Positions 7,592 through 15,498 are shown, numbered from the stretch's first letter. The stretch: 64,000 bases of DNA from Antarcticibacterium flavum (GCF_006159205.1 NZ_CP040812.1:2666001-2730000), one strand, 5' to 3'. Notes: a model not told the origin generated them from the sequence alone. A program made the numbers and translations.

Positions 7592-9958
7592 ATGAACGAA
7601 GCCCAAACTGAACACGATTATATAGATCCCGCATTAAAAGACGCAGGTTGGGGAGTTGTAGAAGGAAGTTTTATTAAAAAACAATTTCCTATAACCCAGG
7701 GAAGATTGTTGGGCAACGGGAGAAGGCAAATGCCTTTAAAAGCAGATTATGTACTGCAATATAAAAACAGGAATTTAGCTGTTATAGAAGCCAAGGCGGC
7801 TGATAAATATTATACATCTGGTCTTGCACAAGCAAAAGAATATGCTGAGCGATTACAAGTTAGATTCACCTATGCTACCAATGGTTTAAAAATTTATAAA
7901 GTAGATTTAGAGGAGGGTATAGAAAATGACGTACCTAAATATCCTACTCCTCAGGAACTTTATGATTTAACTTTTTCCCAGACAATAGAATGGAGAGAGC
8001 GACTTTTTGAAATACCTTTTGAAGATAGAAGTGGAACTTGGCAACCAAGATATTATCAAAATAACGCAATTACAAAAGCTTTAGAGGCTATAGCGGTTAA
8101 AAGAAAGCGAATTCTACTAACTCTTGCTACTGGTACAGGAAAAACAGCCATAAGTTTTCAAATAGCCTGGAAGTTGTTTCACGCTAAATGGAATCTTTCG
8201 GCAATAGATAGTCGAAATTACCATTCCAGAAGTCCACGCATTTTATTTCTAGCAGATAGAAATATTTTGGCAGATCAGGCTTTTAATTCTTTTAGCGCTT
8301 TTGAAGAAGATGCACTGGTACGAATTAAGCCTTCAGAAATAAAGAAAAAAGGTAGTGTCCCTAAAAACGGGAGCATCTTTTTCACCATTTTTCAAACTTT
8401 TATGAGTGGCCCTGGCGACACACCATATTTTGGAGAGTATCCTAAGGATTACTTTGATTTTATAATTATTGATGAGTGTCACAGGGGAGGAGCTAATGAC
8501 GAAAGTTCCTGGAGGGCAATTATGGATTACTTTAAGCCAGCAGTACAATTAGGTTTAACCGCTACTCCTAAAAGAGATGTAAACGGAGATACTTATGACT
8601 ATTTTGGGGAACCCGTATATGAATATAGTCTAAAGGAGGGGATTAACGATGGATTTCTTACACCCTTTAAAGTAAAAGAGTTCAGCACAACGATAGATGA
8701 ATATACTTATGATCCAGAGGATGATGTAGAAGGAGAAATCCAACCTGATAGAACCTATAAGGAGCCTGACTTTAACCGTTCCATTGCAATGGAAGCCAGG
8801 GAAAATTATAGGGTAAAACTATTTATGGATCTGGTGAATGAAAATCAGAAAACTTTAATATTCTGTGCTACACAGGATCACGCAGCCCAGATAAGGGATA
8901 TGATCAACCAGTACAGCAGTAGTAAAAATCCTTTATACTGTTGTAGAGTTACAGCCGATGATGGCGGAATTGGAGAACAGTATCTAAGGGATTTCCAAGA
9001 TAATGAAAAATTGATTCCTACTATGCTTACAACTAGTCAGAAATTAAGCACTGGTGTAGACGCTCCTGAAATAAGAAATATCGTCCTGCTGAGATCGATT
9101 AATTCTATGGTAGAATTTAAACAAATTGTAGGTCGAGGAACCAGACTTTTTAGGGGCAAGGACTATTTTACCATTTATGATTTTGTAAAAGCACATAAAC
9201 ATTTCAAAGACCCAGAATGGGATGGTCCCCCATTGCCACCTGAAGTGATAGAGCCAAGACCTAAAAAGCCTTGTTTTGAATGTGGTGAATTTACCTGTGT
9301 TTGCGAAAAAGTTCCACCAGATCCTTGTCATATATGTGGATATGCACCGTGTAGGTGTAATAAGGTGAATAATGTTGTTAAGGTTAAATTATCAGATAGG
9401 AAAGTACGGGAATTGGATTCAATGGTGAAAACCAGTTTTTGGGATCCTGATGGGAAGCCAATTTCTGCTGAGACATTTATAAATAGGCTTTTTGGCGATA
9501 TTTCAGGATTATTTAAATCAGAAGAAGAGTTAAGAAAAATTTGGAGCACTCCTTCTACAAGAAAAAAGCTCTTAGAGGAGATGGAAGACAAAGGATATTC
9601 TGAAGCGCAACTGGAAGATTTGAGAAAAGTAGTTCACGGGGAAGACAGCGACCTTTTTGATGTGCTGTCCTATATAGCCTACCATAAAGATTTGGTTCCT
9701 AGAATAAAAAGGGCTGAGAATGCCAAGGTTCATTTAACCTCATATTCCTCGGAACAGCAGGATTTCTTGAATTTTGTTCTAAGGCAGTATGTTGAAGCAG
9801 GAGTTGGTGAATTGGATGAAAGCAAAATTAAGGATCTGCTTGTTCTGAAATACAAAGCAATTGCAGATGCGAAAATTAAATTAGGCGATATACCTTCCAT
9901 ACGACAAACTTTTATAGCATTTCAGCAGCATCTATATAGACAATCAAACACTGCGTAA
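7592..9958 (+). CDS. hsdR: Type I restriction subunit R (EcoEI-like helicase-nuclease)
   Basis: The 788-residue protein has an N-terminal PD-(D/E)xK nuclease core (ADYVLQ then VIEAKA, about 51-69), a superfamily 2 helicase with Walker A ATGTGKT (about 180), DECH box (about 293), LGLTATP, motif VI QIVGRGTR (about 512), and an EcoEI-type C-terminal domain from about 600. It translocates DNA and cuts unmodified DNA in complex with HsdM and HsdS. Between helicase and C-terminal domain lie two tandem C-x2-C-x4-C-x-C blocks (CFECGEFTCVC and CHICGYAPCRC, about 560-590), a possible zinc-binding linker. Catalytic motifs are intact. Confidence 0.93.
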   Translation: MNEAQTEHDYIDPALKDAGWGVVEGSFIKKQFPITQGRLLGNGRRQMPLKADYVLQYKNRNLAVIEAKAADKYYTSGLAQAKEYAERLQVRFTYATNGLKIYKVDLEEGIENDVPKYPTPQELYDLTFSQTIEWRERLFEIPFEDRSGTWQPRYYQNNAITKALEAIAVKRKRILLTLATGTGKTAISFQIAWKLFHAKWNLSAIDSRNYHSRSPRILFLADRNILADQAFNSFSAFEEDALVRIKPSEIKKKGSVPKNGSIFFTIFQTFMSGPGDTPYFGEYPKDYFDFIIIDECHRGGANDESSWRAIMDYFKPAVQLGLTATPKRDVNGDTYDYFGEPVYEYSLKEGINDGFLTPFKVKEFSTTIDEYTYDPEDDVEGEIQPDRTYKEPDFNRSIAMEARENYRVKLFMDLVNENQKTLIFCATQDHAAQIRDMINQYSSSKNPLYCCRVTADDGGIGEQYLRDFQDNEKLIPTMLTTSQKLSTGVDAPEIRNIVLLRSINSMVEFKQIVGRGTRLFRGKDYFTIYDFVKAHKHFKDPEWDGPPLPPEVIEPRPKKPCFECGEFTCVCEKVPPDPCHICGYAPCRCNKVNNVVKVKLSDRKVRELDSMVKTSFWDPDGKPISAETFINRLFGDISGLFKSEEELRKIWSTPSTRKKLLEEMEDKGYSEAQLEDLRKVVHGEDSDLFDVLSYIAYHKDLVPRIKRAENAKVHLTSYSSEQQDFLNFVLRQYVEAGVGELDESKIKDLLVLKYKAIADAKIKLGDIPSIRQTFIAFQQHLYRQSNTA

Positions 9959-10015
9959 GTCAAATGAAAAAAGGAAAAAAATTTAGCTCAAAGGTGATTA
10001 ATAAAATCCAATAGA

Positions 10016-10900
10016 ATGAAGCAAGAAAACAAAACCTGTTTTATAGTTACGCCCATTGGTGAAGTTTCCAGTGCAGAAAGGAGAAATACTGATGGTTTAA
10101 TCTCCTCTGTTTTAAAGCCGGTACTGCAGGAAGATTTTAATTTTAAGGATGTAGAAGCTGCCCACGAAATCAATTCTTCGGGATCAATAAATAACCAGAT
10201 AATGAAAAGAATTTTATATGATGATTTGGTTATTGCCAATCTAACAGGCGTAAATCCTAATGTAATGTATGAATTAGCAGTGAGGCATGCTACAATGAAG
10301 CCTATAATTCATATATGTGAGAATGGTACGAAATTGCCCTTCGATATAATTGATCAAAGAACAATATTTTATTTTAACGATATGTTAGGAGTGAAAGAGT
10401 TGAGGTCTAATTTGACTAAAATGATAAAAGCTGCACTTTCCAACCACGAATTTTTAGATAATCCTATTTACAATGCTAGTAGAAGCAAAATCTTTGAAGA
10501 AAACATTTTTAAAGATTCTGAAAAGAATTTTGAACAATTCCTACTACAAAAGTTAGAGAGATTAGAATCAAAATTAGGAAATTTCGCATCTCCAAAAACA
10601 TTTAATGCTGAATTCGCATATTCTAAGGAAATCTTTTTATATATAAATTTTTTCGGAAAAACAAGAATGAATTTTTTATCTAATGAATTGTCTTCATCCC
10701 TAAAAGCTTATGGATTAACTTTAACTAGTATGCATTTAAGAATGGAGGAGGAAAAAGTAGACAGTATGGTTTCTCTTTCCGTGGAAAGTAACATCCCTTT
10801 TTCTTTTGGGGATGTAAGGAGAATATTAAGTGGTTTGAAATCAGAAAATTTCAAAATTGTGGAAATTTCAGAGATACCACCTCCTCCTTCTAAGAAATAA
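10016..10900 (+). CDS. Protein with NDT/TIR-like nucleotide-processing domain
   Basis: The first 150 residues look like the Rossmann-type nucleoside 2-deoxyribosyltransferase/TIR-like domain found in bacterial immunity genes: opening CFIVTPIGE, then RRNTDGLI, AHEINSSGSI, DDLVIANLTG and NPNVMYELAVRHA, where the YEL glutamate is the likely catalytic residue. The C-terminal half (about 160-290) is helical then alpha/beta and unrecognised; it ends with a proline run. It lies 57 bp after hsdR on the same strand. Proteins of this type cleave NAD or nucleotides, or act as effectors; that role is inferred. No membrane segment is seen. Confidence 0.65.
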   Translation: MKQENKTCFIVTPIGEVSSAERRNTDGLISSVLKPVLQEDFNFKDVEAAHEINSSGSINNQIMKRILYDDLVIANLTGVNPNVMYELAVRHATMKPIIHICENGTKLPFDIIDQRTIFYFNDMLGVKELRSNLTKMIKAALSNHEFLDNPIYNASRSKIFEENIFKDSEKNFEQFLLQKLERLESKLGNFASPKTFNAEFAYSKEIFLYINFFGKTRMNFLSNELSSSLKAYGLTLTSMHLRMEEEKVDSMVSLSVESNIPFSFGDVRRILSGLKSENFKIVEISEIPPPPSKK

Positions 10901-10999
10901 ATTCGTTTTAAAAAAGGAATACTTATTTAAAAACGAATTAAAACTTACTAAGATTTAATAATAAAGGTGAATTTGTTGAGACCATAACTCTTTTGTGTA

Positions 11000-11027
11000 A
11001 AAAAACCTCCTTAAAAGGAGGCTGTTT
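11000..11027 (-). terminator. Bidirectional rho-independent terminator
   Basis: The stem CCTCCTT / AAGGAGG with a two-base loop has T-tracts on both strands. It ends the H1-like gene at 11029 on the minus strand and can stop read-through from the defence operon on the plus strand. A similar hairpin follows the second H1-like gene. Confidence 0.75.
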
Positions 11028-11028
11028 T

Positions 11029-11205
11029 TTACTTTTTTGATTCTGCAGCAGAAACCTTTTGGAATTCTTTTAGAAGCTTTTCCAGCTCCAAAGATGATTT
11101 TCTTGCCCTGGTCCCGGCAGCTTTATTGCCACTCTCTAATTGTGAATTAGCTTCTGTCTGGAAAGATTCAAAGGTGGACTGGATGTCTTCAATAAGTTTT
11201 TTCAG
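11029..11205 (-). CDS. Histone H1-like protein, copy 1, without an ATG start
   Basis: A 58-codon frame reads KKLIEDIQSTFESFQTEAN..., then NKAAGTRARKSSLELEKLLKEF and ends AAESKK. This is the pattern of the small Hc1/histone-H1-like DNA-binding proteins of Bacteroidota. It aligns without gaps to the copy at 15561-15737; most changes are silent, so it evolved under selection. At the position of the ATG in copy 2 this copy has CTG, and no in-frame ATG lies between it and the upstream stop. Either CTG is used as start or the gene is newly inactive. Confidence 0.6.
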   Translation of the reverse strand: MKKLIEDIQSTFESFQTEANSQLESGNKAAGTRARKSSLELEKLLKEFQKVSAAESKK

Positions 11206-11788
11206 GATCTTAAATTTGAAGTTTAAGAAGCGAAAATAAAAGAATTAGCCGGCCTGACCTTATTATTTAAACTTTTTAGTAATTACCAATCCTTATATTT
11301 TTACAATTGTTTTGACATTCTAAAAGCTCTTTATATCTAATGTAGTGTTTAACAGGGCTATGTGCAATTATAAATTATGCAGAATTCATATAGATTACTA
11401 AAAAAAGATTTGCCCATAATGGAAATGCTGTTAAATTGCATGAATTCTTTCCTGTTCTTGATGGTTATGAAATAGTAATAGAAAATACAATTTTGAAAGA
11501 AATTCACAACTTATACTTTATTCCTTTCTCTGTGGCAAACCCTGTGAATCCTAAGTGAAAATCCAACGAGGCTACTTGTACAGCAAATCAATCAAAGATA
11601 GACTTTGAACCAATAGTAATCCAATTAATAGACTTTACTTTACCATAATTAGTAAACAAGTGAAACACTACCATACCATTTTCCAGCCAACCAAAAAATA
11701 AACATGAAAACAGGTTAACGATGGCGCTGTCGCGCTGAGGAGATTTTTATTTTTTTAATTTTTTTGGTCTTCCTATATAACCTTTCCT
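11206..11788. other. Intergenic stretch; H1 leader homology and a coding-like remnant
   Basis: The first 70 bp (11206-11275) match the leader of the second H1-like gene (15738-15810). At about 11395-11560 a plus-strand frame of some 50 codons without an ATG (contains LHEFFPVLDGYEIV) looks like a fragment of a lost gene. Nothing else is recognised. Confidence 0.35.
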
Positions 11789-12538
11789 TTATGCTTTCAG
11801 TTTTTTCCGCTTACTGAAAAGAAAAAGAGGTAAAACGGTGTCAATTAGCTGCAATCGGGTTTTTCCTTCACGGCAGATCAAATTATTTCTCATATCATTG
11901 TATTTCAGGCAAAGCTCCATTGCTTTTTTATGGGGAATTATGTCGCTGAAGTTTTTCTGGATACTCAAAAGTTGATGATCTCCGGCCTTGTTTTTCAACC
12001 TTGATGCTGTTGATGGTGAAATTTGAAAAATTTTATTTATTCCTAAAACAGATATTGGAGCCTTAGCTTCAAAGGGGTTATAGTTAGGGGAGAGAAAATG
12101 ATAGGTACTGCCTTTTATCTGTACGCTTTTCTTTCTCCTAACTTTTCTCCAAAAGTCCTTGTGCAAATATCCATAAATGACTGCTCCTGTAACTGCTCTG
12201 ATGTTTCCGTAGGTGTAAAAATCTACCGGAAAAGCCATTCGAACCTTCCATCCCATTTCTCCTCTAATCCTGTCAAAGGACTTCAAGATGTAATAGCCGG
12301 TTTTGCTGTTGTAGTCAATCCAGCCTTTATCTAAAAGAAATTGAAGATATTTTAAAGTTGTTTTCCGGCACCTGATCTCTTCTACCAATTCGATAAATAA
12401 CAGCTCATTATCATCCAGTTTGGCCTTCCCGTTTTTATAAAGGAGTTTTAATGCAATAAATAATTTAAGTTTTCTGCTATATTGATGCTGTTGAGCATCA
12501 ATGAACATTTGAACTGGAACTGAGATACCTGGCTTCAT
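11789..12538 (-). CDS. Hypothetical protein of mobile-element type
   Basis: The 249-residue basic protein has no signal peptide or membrane helix. Its first 90 residues (KLKLFIALKLLYKNGKAKL, then ELVEEIRCRKTTLKYL) resemble a winged-helix region, and a second helix-turn-helix-like stretch is at about 165-185 (INKIFQISPSTASRLKNKAG). This pattern suggests a DNA-binding or replication-related protein of a mobile element. It is 10 bp downstream of the small helix-turn-helix gene on the same strand and is probably co-transcribed. I do not recognise a named family. Confidence 0.6.
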   Translation of the reverse strand: MKPGISVPVQMFIDAQQHQYSRKLKLFIALKLLYKNGKAKLDDNELLFIELVEEIRCRKTTLKYLQFLLDKGWIDYNSKTGYYILKSFDRIRGEMGWKVRMAFPVDFYTYGNIRAVTGAVIYGYLHKDFWRKVRRKKSVQIKGSTYHFLSPNYNPFEAKAPISVLGINKIFQISPSTASRLKNKAGDHQLLSIQKNFSDIIPHKKAMELCLKYNDMRNNLICREGKTRLQLIDTVLPLFLFSKRKKLKA

Positions 12539-12548
12539 CCTTTAAATA

Positions 12549-12830
12549 TTAGATCTCTTTCCTTCCCTTATGATTATTAAGGAACTCCTGGATGTCCTTT
12601 AGTTTGTAGTAGATCTTACCTTTTACCTGGGCAAATTGAATAAGTCCTTCATCCCTCCAGGTTTGAGCAGTTTTAGGACTAATCTTGAACATTTGAATAA
12701 AATCTGCATTGTCCAGAATTATAAACTGTGGATCACGAATTTGATTAATGCGATATTCTCTTAGAAGCTGCTCCACCTTTACCTCAAGAGAATTCATACT
12801 TACCAGAAATGGATGCTGAATGTCTTTCAT
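12549..12830 (-). CDS. Excisionase-like helix-turn-helix protein
   Basis: The C-terminal 60 residues form a MerR/excisionase-type fold: DNADFIQMFKISPKTAQTWRDEGLI followed by a wing and KLKDIQEFLNNH, as in HTH_17 proteins common in Bacteroidota mobile elements. The frame can start 11 codons earlier, but the ATG at 12830 (MKDIQH) follows a typical A-rich leader (TAAAATAAAAACT) and is preferred. With the following gene it forms a two-gene unit of a mobile-element relic; no integrase is nearby. Confidence 0.7.
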   Translation of the reverse strand: MKDIQHPFLVSMNSLEVKVEQLLREYRINQIRDPQFIILDNADFIQMFKISPKTAQTWRDEGLIQFAQVKGKIYYKLKDIQEFLNNHKGRKEI

Positions 12831-13204
12831 AGTTTTTATTTTAAAAATTAATACTGCAGACAAGGGTTAATTCCCTGAATTACATTGATATAAAGTTCAA
12901 AATTAAAAATGGGAGAATAAGAGAAATTTAAATGATTGCTTTTAACAGACTGAAGGATGAAGAATTATTAATTATTCAAAAAATTAAATATTTTGCCTTT
13001 TTTTAGATAACTCGTTTTTCGAAAAGTGGTCATTAAAGATTTTGCTCTGAGAATAGTAGGGACGAGGAAACCTATAATAGATTACTAGTTTTACCCATCG
13101 AAGAAACTGAAGGGTTGAAAATTTTATTTCCCTCCATACTCAATTTTGGAGCTTAAATTACCCGGTTTATTTCATCTAATTGACACATGCCGATGACAAA
13201 TGAT

Positions 13205-13320
13205 TCCAATTAAATGAAATTGTTTTTAGATAAGTTAAAGTTTTCTAAAAGGTGTCGAATTCGGTGAGTGTTACAAATGGCCCTTTGGGAGGCCTTGTAA
13301 ATAAAAGAGTTTAGCGGTTA
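13205..13320 (+). repeat. Conserved intergenic segment, copy 1
   Basis: Aligns to 16230-16345: shared AAATTG, TTTTTAGA, GTCGAATTCGGTGA, then AAATG...GCCTT.TAAATAAA and GGTTAG. Each copy lies beyond an H1-like gene and before a terminator, so the two may mark the ends of repeated insertion modules. Confidence 0.5.
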
Positions 13321-13351
13321 GTTCGAGTCTCGTCCAGACCGCATAATTGCA

Positions 13352-13381
13352 AAAGCCTTTCAGAAATGAGAGGCTTTTTTT
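13352..13381 (+). terminator. Rho-independent terminator
   Basis: AAAGCCTTTC with AGAAAT loop and GAGAGGCTTTTTTT tail forms a stem-loop plus T-tract on the plus strand, directly after the tRNA-like 3' sequence. Confidence 0.7.
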
Positions 13382-13462
13382 ATTGGCAAATTTTTGCAAA
13401 ATTGTGAAAACGGCTAAATTATGGATCAAGTATGATTGTTGGGGACTAAGCAAAAATTGTGG

Positions 13463-13525
13463 TTAATCTAAACAGGAAGAAATTCCTGCTATTTGTTGAT
13501 CTATTAAAATTTTAGCTTGTCGCAT
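13463..13525 (-). pseudogene. hipA N-terminal stub
   Basis: The frame starts with an ATG overlapping the hipB stop by one base (TAATG), as in intact hipBA operons. It reads MRQAKILIDQQIAG, like the start of HipA N-terminal domains of Bacteroidota, then meets a stop after 20 codons. The rest of the kinase toxin gene is absent, so the module has been truncated. The identification rests on position and a short match. Confidence 0.5.
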
Positions 13526-13740
13526 TAATCAAGAGGTTGAGGTTTTAATGTACTTCCAAAAAATTTAAGGACCTGGTTCACTTTGTCTGTCATTAAATTT
13601 GGTTTTCCCTGTTCGAGGTCCCTGATAAATCGCAATCCGACCCCAGTAAGATCGGAGATTTCAGACTGTGTCATGTTATTCTCTTTTCGCTGTGTTCGTA
13701 CAAACTTAGCAATAGGATCATTTCGGTTCCAGTTTTCCAT
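13525..13740 (-). CDS. HipB-like XRE family antitoxin/repressor, orphaned
   Basis: The 71-residue protein is a single Cro/C1-type helix-turn-helix domain: VRTQRKENNMTQSEISDLTGVGLRFIRDLEQGK, ending in the short tail LKFFGSTLKPQPLD, as in HipB/y4mF-type regulators. HipB proteins neutralise the HipA kinase and repress their own operon by binding tandem operators. The toxin gene downstream is only a stub. Upstream is a three-operator array whose middle site is split by an IS4-family element, so normal expression is likely disturbed. Confidence 0.8.
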   Translation of the reverse strand: MENWNRNDPIAKFVRTQRKENNMTQSEISDLTGVGLRFIRDLEQGKPNLMTDKVNQVLKFFGSTLKPQPLD

Positions 13741-13743
13741 AAG

Positions 13744-13761
13744 TATACCTTAACGGGTACA
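13744..13761. promoter_or_regulatory. Operator O1 of the hipB array
   Basis: TATACC-TTAACG-GGTACA lies 4 bp upstream of the hipB start. It matches the other sites of the form TRTACC-N6-GGTAYA, and the distance to the next site is 40 bp. Confidence 0.65.
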
Positions 13762-13783
13762 ATATGTGAATTTATTTGGTGTT

Positions 13784-13795
13784 TATACCCCTAGA
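13784..13795. promoter_or_regulatory. Left half of split operator O2 with target duplication
   Basis: TATACC is followed by CCTAGA, the left target-site duplicate, and then by the insertion sequence. The right half, CCTAGA-GGTATA, is at 15215-15226. Removing the element and one duplicate restores TATACC-CCTAGA-GGTATA, a perfect operator 40 bp from both O1 and O3. Confidence 0.8.
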
Positions 13796-13845
13796 GGCAC
13801 TGGCGTCCGGTAAACCAAATTAAATCCTACCTTAATACCATGAAA

Positions 13846-13881
13846 AAAGGGAGTCCTCGTTTTCGACCACAGACTCCCTTT
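13846..13881 (+). promoter_or_regulatory. Stem-loop upstream of transposase start
   Basis: A perfect 10-bp stem AAAGGGAGTC / GACTCCCTTT separated by 16 bases lies 26 bp before the transposase ATG. Such structures in insertion sequences hide the start region in transcripts coming from outside. Confidence 0.6.
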
Positions 13882-13906
13882 AAAGGTTCCACTTAAAGCG
13901 GACATT

Positions 13907-15157
13907 ATGGACAAAATTACAAGAAATTCTGGAATGCCGGTTCTCGGACAGCTGTTATCTTTTATTCCCCGGAACAATTTTAATCGTATTGTTGGTCAGC
14001 TAGGTGCGGATCGCTATACAAAACGATTTACCTCCTGGGATCATCTGGTCTGTATGTTGTTTGCTGTTATTGAAAATGTTGGTGGATTACGTGAGTTATG
14101 CTCAGGTTTAGCAGCACATAATCAAAGTTTAAAACATTTAGGAATGAGTTCTATGCCATGCAGAAGCACCGTGAGTGATGCTAATATGCGCCGGTGTTCT
14201 GACTTGTTTGAAAAAACCTTTATAAGCATATATAAGCAGCACTATCGTTTTTTCTCGGACAGCAGTATACCTAAAAATGAAAAATGGCTCTCTAGGCTAT
14301 TTTTGGTTGATTCTACAACTGTTACCCTTTTCAAGAATATAATGAAGGCCTGTGGTAATGCTATGGCCAACGGGAGGCGTAAGGGAGGAGTTAAAATACA
14401 TACTGGAATGTGGCTAAAAGAACAGGTTCCTTCCTTAATAATGATTACTAAGGCAGCGGAAAATGATAAAAATTTTATGCCCCGATTTAAAAAACTTCCT
14501 GCACAGATCATTGTAGTTTTTGATAAGGCATACTTAAATTTTGGTTTATTTATTCATTGGAGTAAAAACGATGTCAGTTTTGTAAGCCGACTGCACAAAA
14601 GATGCAAAGTAACTTGGGGGAATTATAACCTCTTAACTAAGGAGGATGAGAAATATGGCATATTGGAAGACTGTAGAGCAGAATTAGGGCATAGCCAGCA
14701 AAAACAAAAAGTAAAATGCCGCATTATAAAGTTTTATGATCACAAAGATCAACGGGAAATTGAATTTATTACCAATGATATGCAGCTGCCTGCTTGCACA
14801 ATTGCAGAAATATACAAGCAGCGATGGCAAATTGAGCTTTTATTTAAAAGGCTCAAGCAAAACCTTAAGATCACCAGCTTTATTGGCGATAATGAGAATG
14901 CAATACGAATTCAAATCTGGTGTGCACTTATAGCGGATTTACTCGTCCAAATAGCTCGAAAAGGATCGCGACGTTGTAGATTATCATATTCGGTTATCTG
15001 TGGGCTATTCAGGCTTCATTTAATGAATTATGTGAGAGTTACAGACTTACTTTTAAAATCAGCAGATCCTAACATTTATCCAAAAAATATACAGCTTGCA
15101 CCCAATCTTTTTGATCTAGGGCCCCATAAGCCGGAAATCAAAATCGAAGTGATGTAG
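13907..15157 (+). CDS. IS4-family transposase (DUF4372 + DDE domain)
   Basis: The 416-residue protein starts with the DUF4372-type N-terminal domain (residues 10-85, SFIPRNNFNRIVGQ) and continues with a DDE transposase domain: first Asp in LVDSTTV (about 135), second in VFDKAYL (about 205), and Glu in the YKQRWQIELLFKRLKQ signature (about 308), which fits the Y-x2-R-x3-E-x6-K motif of IS4. All catalytic residues are present and the frame is intact, so the element may be active. Confidence 0.95.
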   Translation: MDKITRNSGMPVLGQLLSFIPRNNFNRIVGQLGADRYTKRFTSWDHLVCMLFAVIENVGGLRELCSGLAAHNQSLKHLGMSSMPCRSTVSDANMRRCSDLFEKTFISIYKQHYRFFSDSSIPKNEKWLSRLFLVDSTTVTLFKNIMKACGNAMANGRRKGGVKIHTGMWLKEQVPSLIMITKAAENDKNFMPRFKKLPAQIIVVFDKAYLNFGLFIHWSKNDVSFVSRLHKRCKVTWGNYNLLTKEDEKYGILEDCRAELGHSQQKQKVKCRIIKFYDHKDQREIEFITNDMQLPACTIAEIYKQRWQIELLFKRLKQNLKITSFIGDNENAIRIQIWCALIADLLVQIARKGSRRCRLSYSVICGLFRLHLMNYVRVTDLLLKSADPNIYPKNIQLAPNLFDLGPHKPEIKIEVM

Positions 15158-15248
15158 AATCAAGGTTTATTAAGATTAAAACAAGAAATACTATTTTTAC
15201 CGGACGCCAGTGCCCCTAGAGGTATAATTAATAAAAATTTATTCATGT

Positions 15249-15266
15249 TATACCTGAAGAGGTATA
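15249..15266. promoter_or_regulatory. Operator O3 of the hipB array
   Basis: TATACC-TGAAGA-GGTATA is a perfect dyad. In the pre-insertion order it lies 40 bp from O2. It is followed by GAGAAGGTGGAA, matching the flank of the inverted array at 868. Confidence 0.7.
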
Positions 15267-15471
15267 GAGAAGGTGGAAAATATCGAGAAATTATAGCTAT
15301 GTACCTGTCATTGATTGCAACCTGGAATTTTTACAATTTGGATGCATTTTTTAGTAAATTTTTTTAGGGTTTTCCGGGGCCTCTGGAGGATTTTTAGTAA
15401 AAACAGGTCGAAGTTGTTATCTTAATTTAATTCCTTTATATATAATAAGTTAAAATTAAAAATTGCCAAAA

Positions 15472-15498
15472 AAAAACCTCCTGAATAGGAGGATATTT
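15472..15498 (-). terminator. Terminator of H1-like gene copy 2
   Basis: CCTCCTGAATAGGAGG forms a 6-bp stem with a long run of T on the minus strand and a shorter one on the plus strand, like the hairpin after copy 1. Confidence 0.6.

Larger units (their letters stand above)
12831..13462. other. Intergenic stretch with conserved segment and tRNA-like 3' end
   Basis: A segment at about 13205-13320 is homologous to 16230-16345 and includes the shared word GTCGAATTCGGTGA. It is followed by a sequence resembling a tRNA 3' end (GTTCGAGTCTCGTCCAGACC, 13321-13340), though the arm does not pair well, and then by a terminator. This may be an old attachment site. No gene is seen. Confidence 0.35.
13796..15214 (+). 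mobile_element. IS4-family insertion sequence, complete
   Basis: The element is 1419 bp with 19-bp terminal inverted repeats (GGCACTGGCGTCCGGTAAA at the left, its complement at the right end) and a 6-bp target duplication CCTAGA at 13790-13795 and 15215-15220. It encodes one intact transposase on the plus strand. A hairpin at 13846-13881 (AAAGGGAGTC / GACTCCCTTT) precedes the gene and could limit read-through from outside promoters, as in other insertion sequences. Intact repeats and duplication suggest a fairly recent insertion. Confidence 0.93.

Noticed and set aside
9964..10013. 16-codon frame between hsdR and the NDT/TIR-like gene
   Set aside because: Lys-rich, too short to judge; more likely part of the leader.
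13300..13345. Complete tRNA gene
   Set aside because: Only something like a T-arm and acceptor 3' strand is visible; the T-stem pairs poorly and no matching 5' half or anticodon arm was found.
13271..13453. 60-codon minus-strand frame
   Set aside because: It runs through the terminator and the tRNA-like 3' sequence and has no protein pattern.
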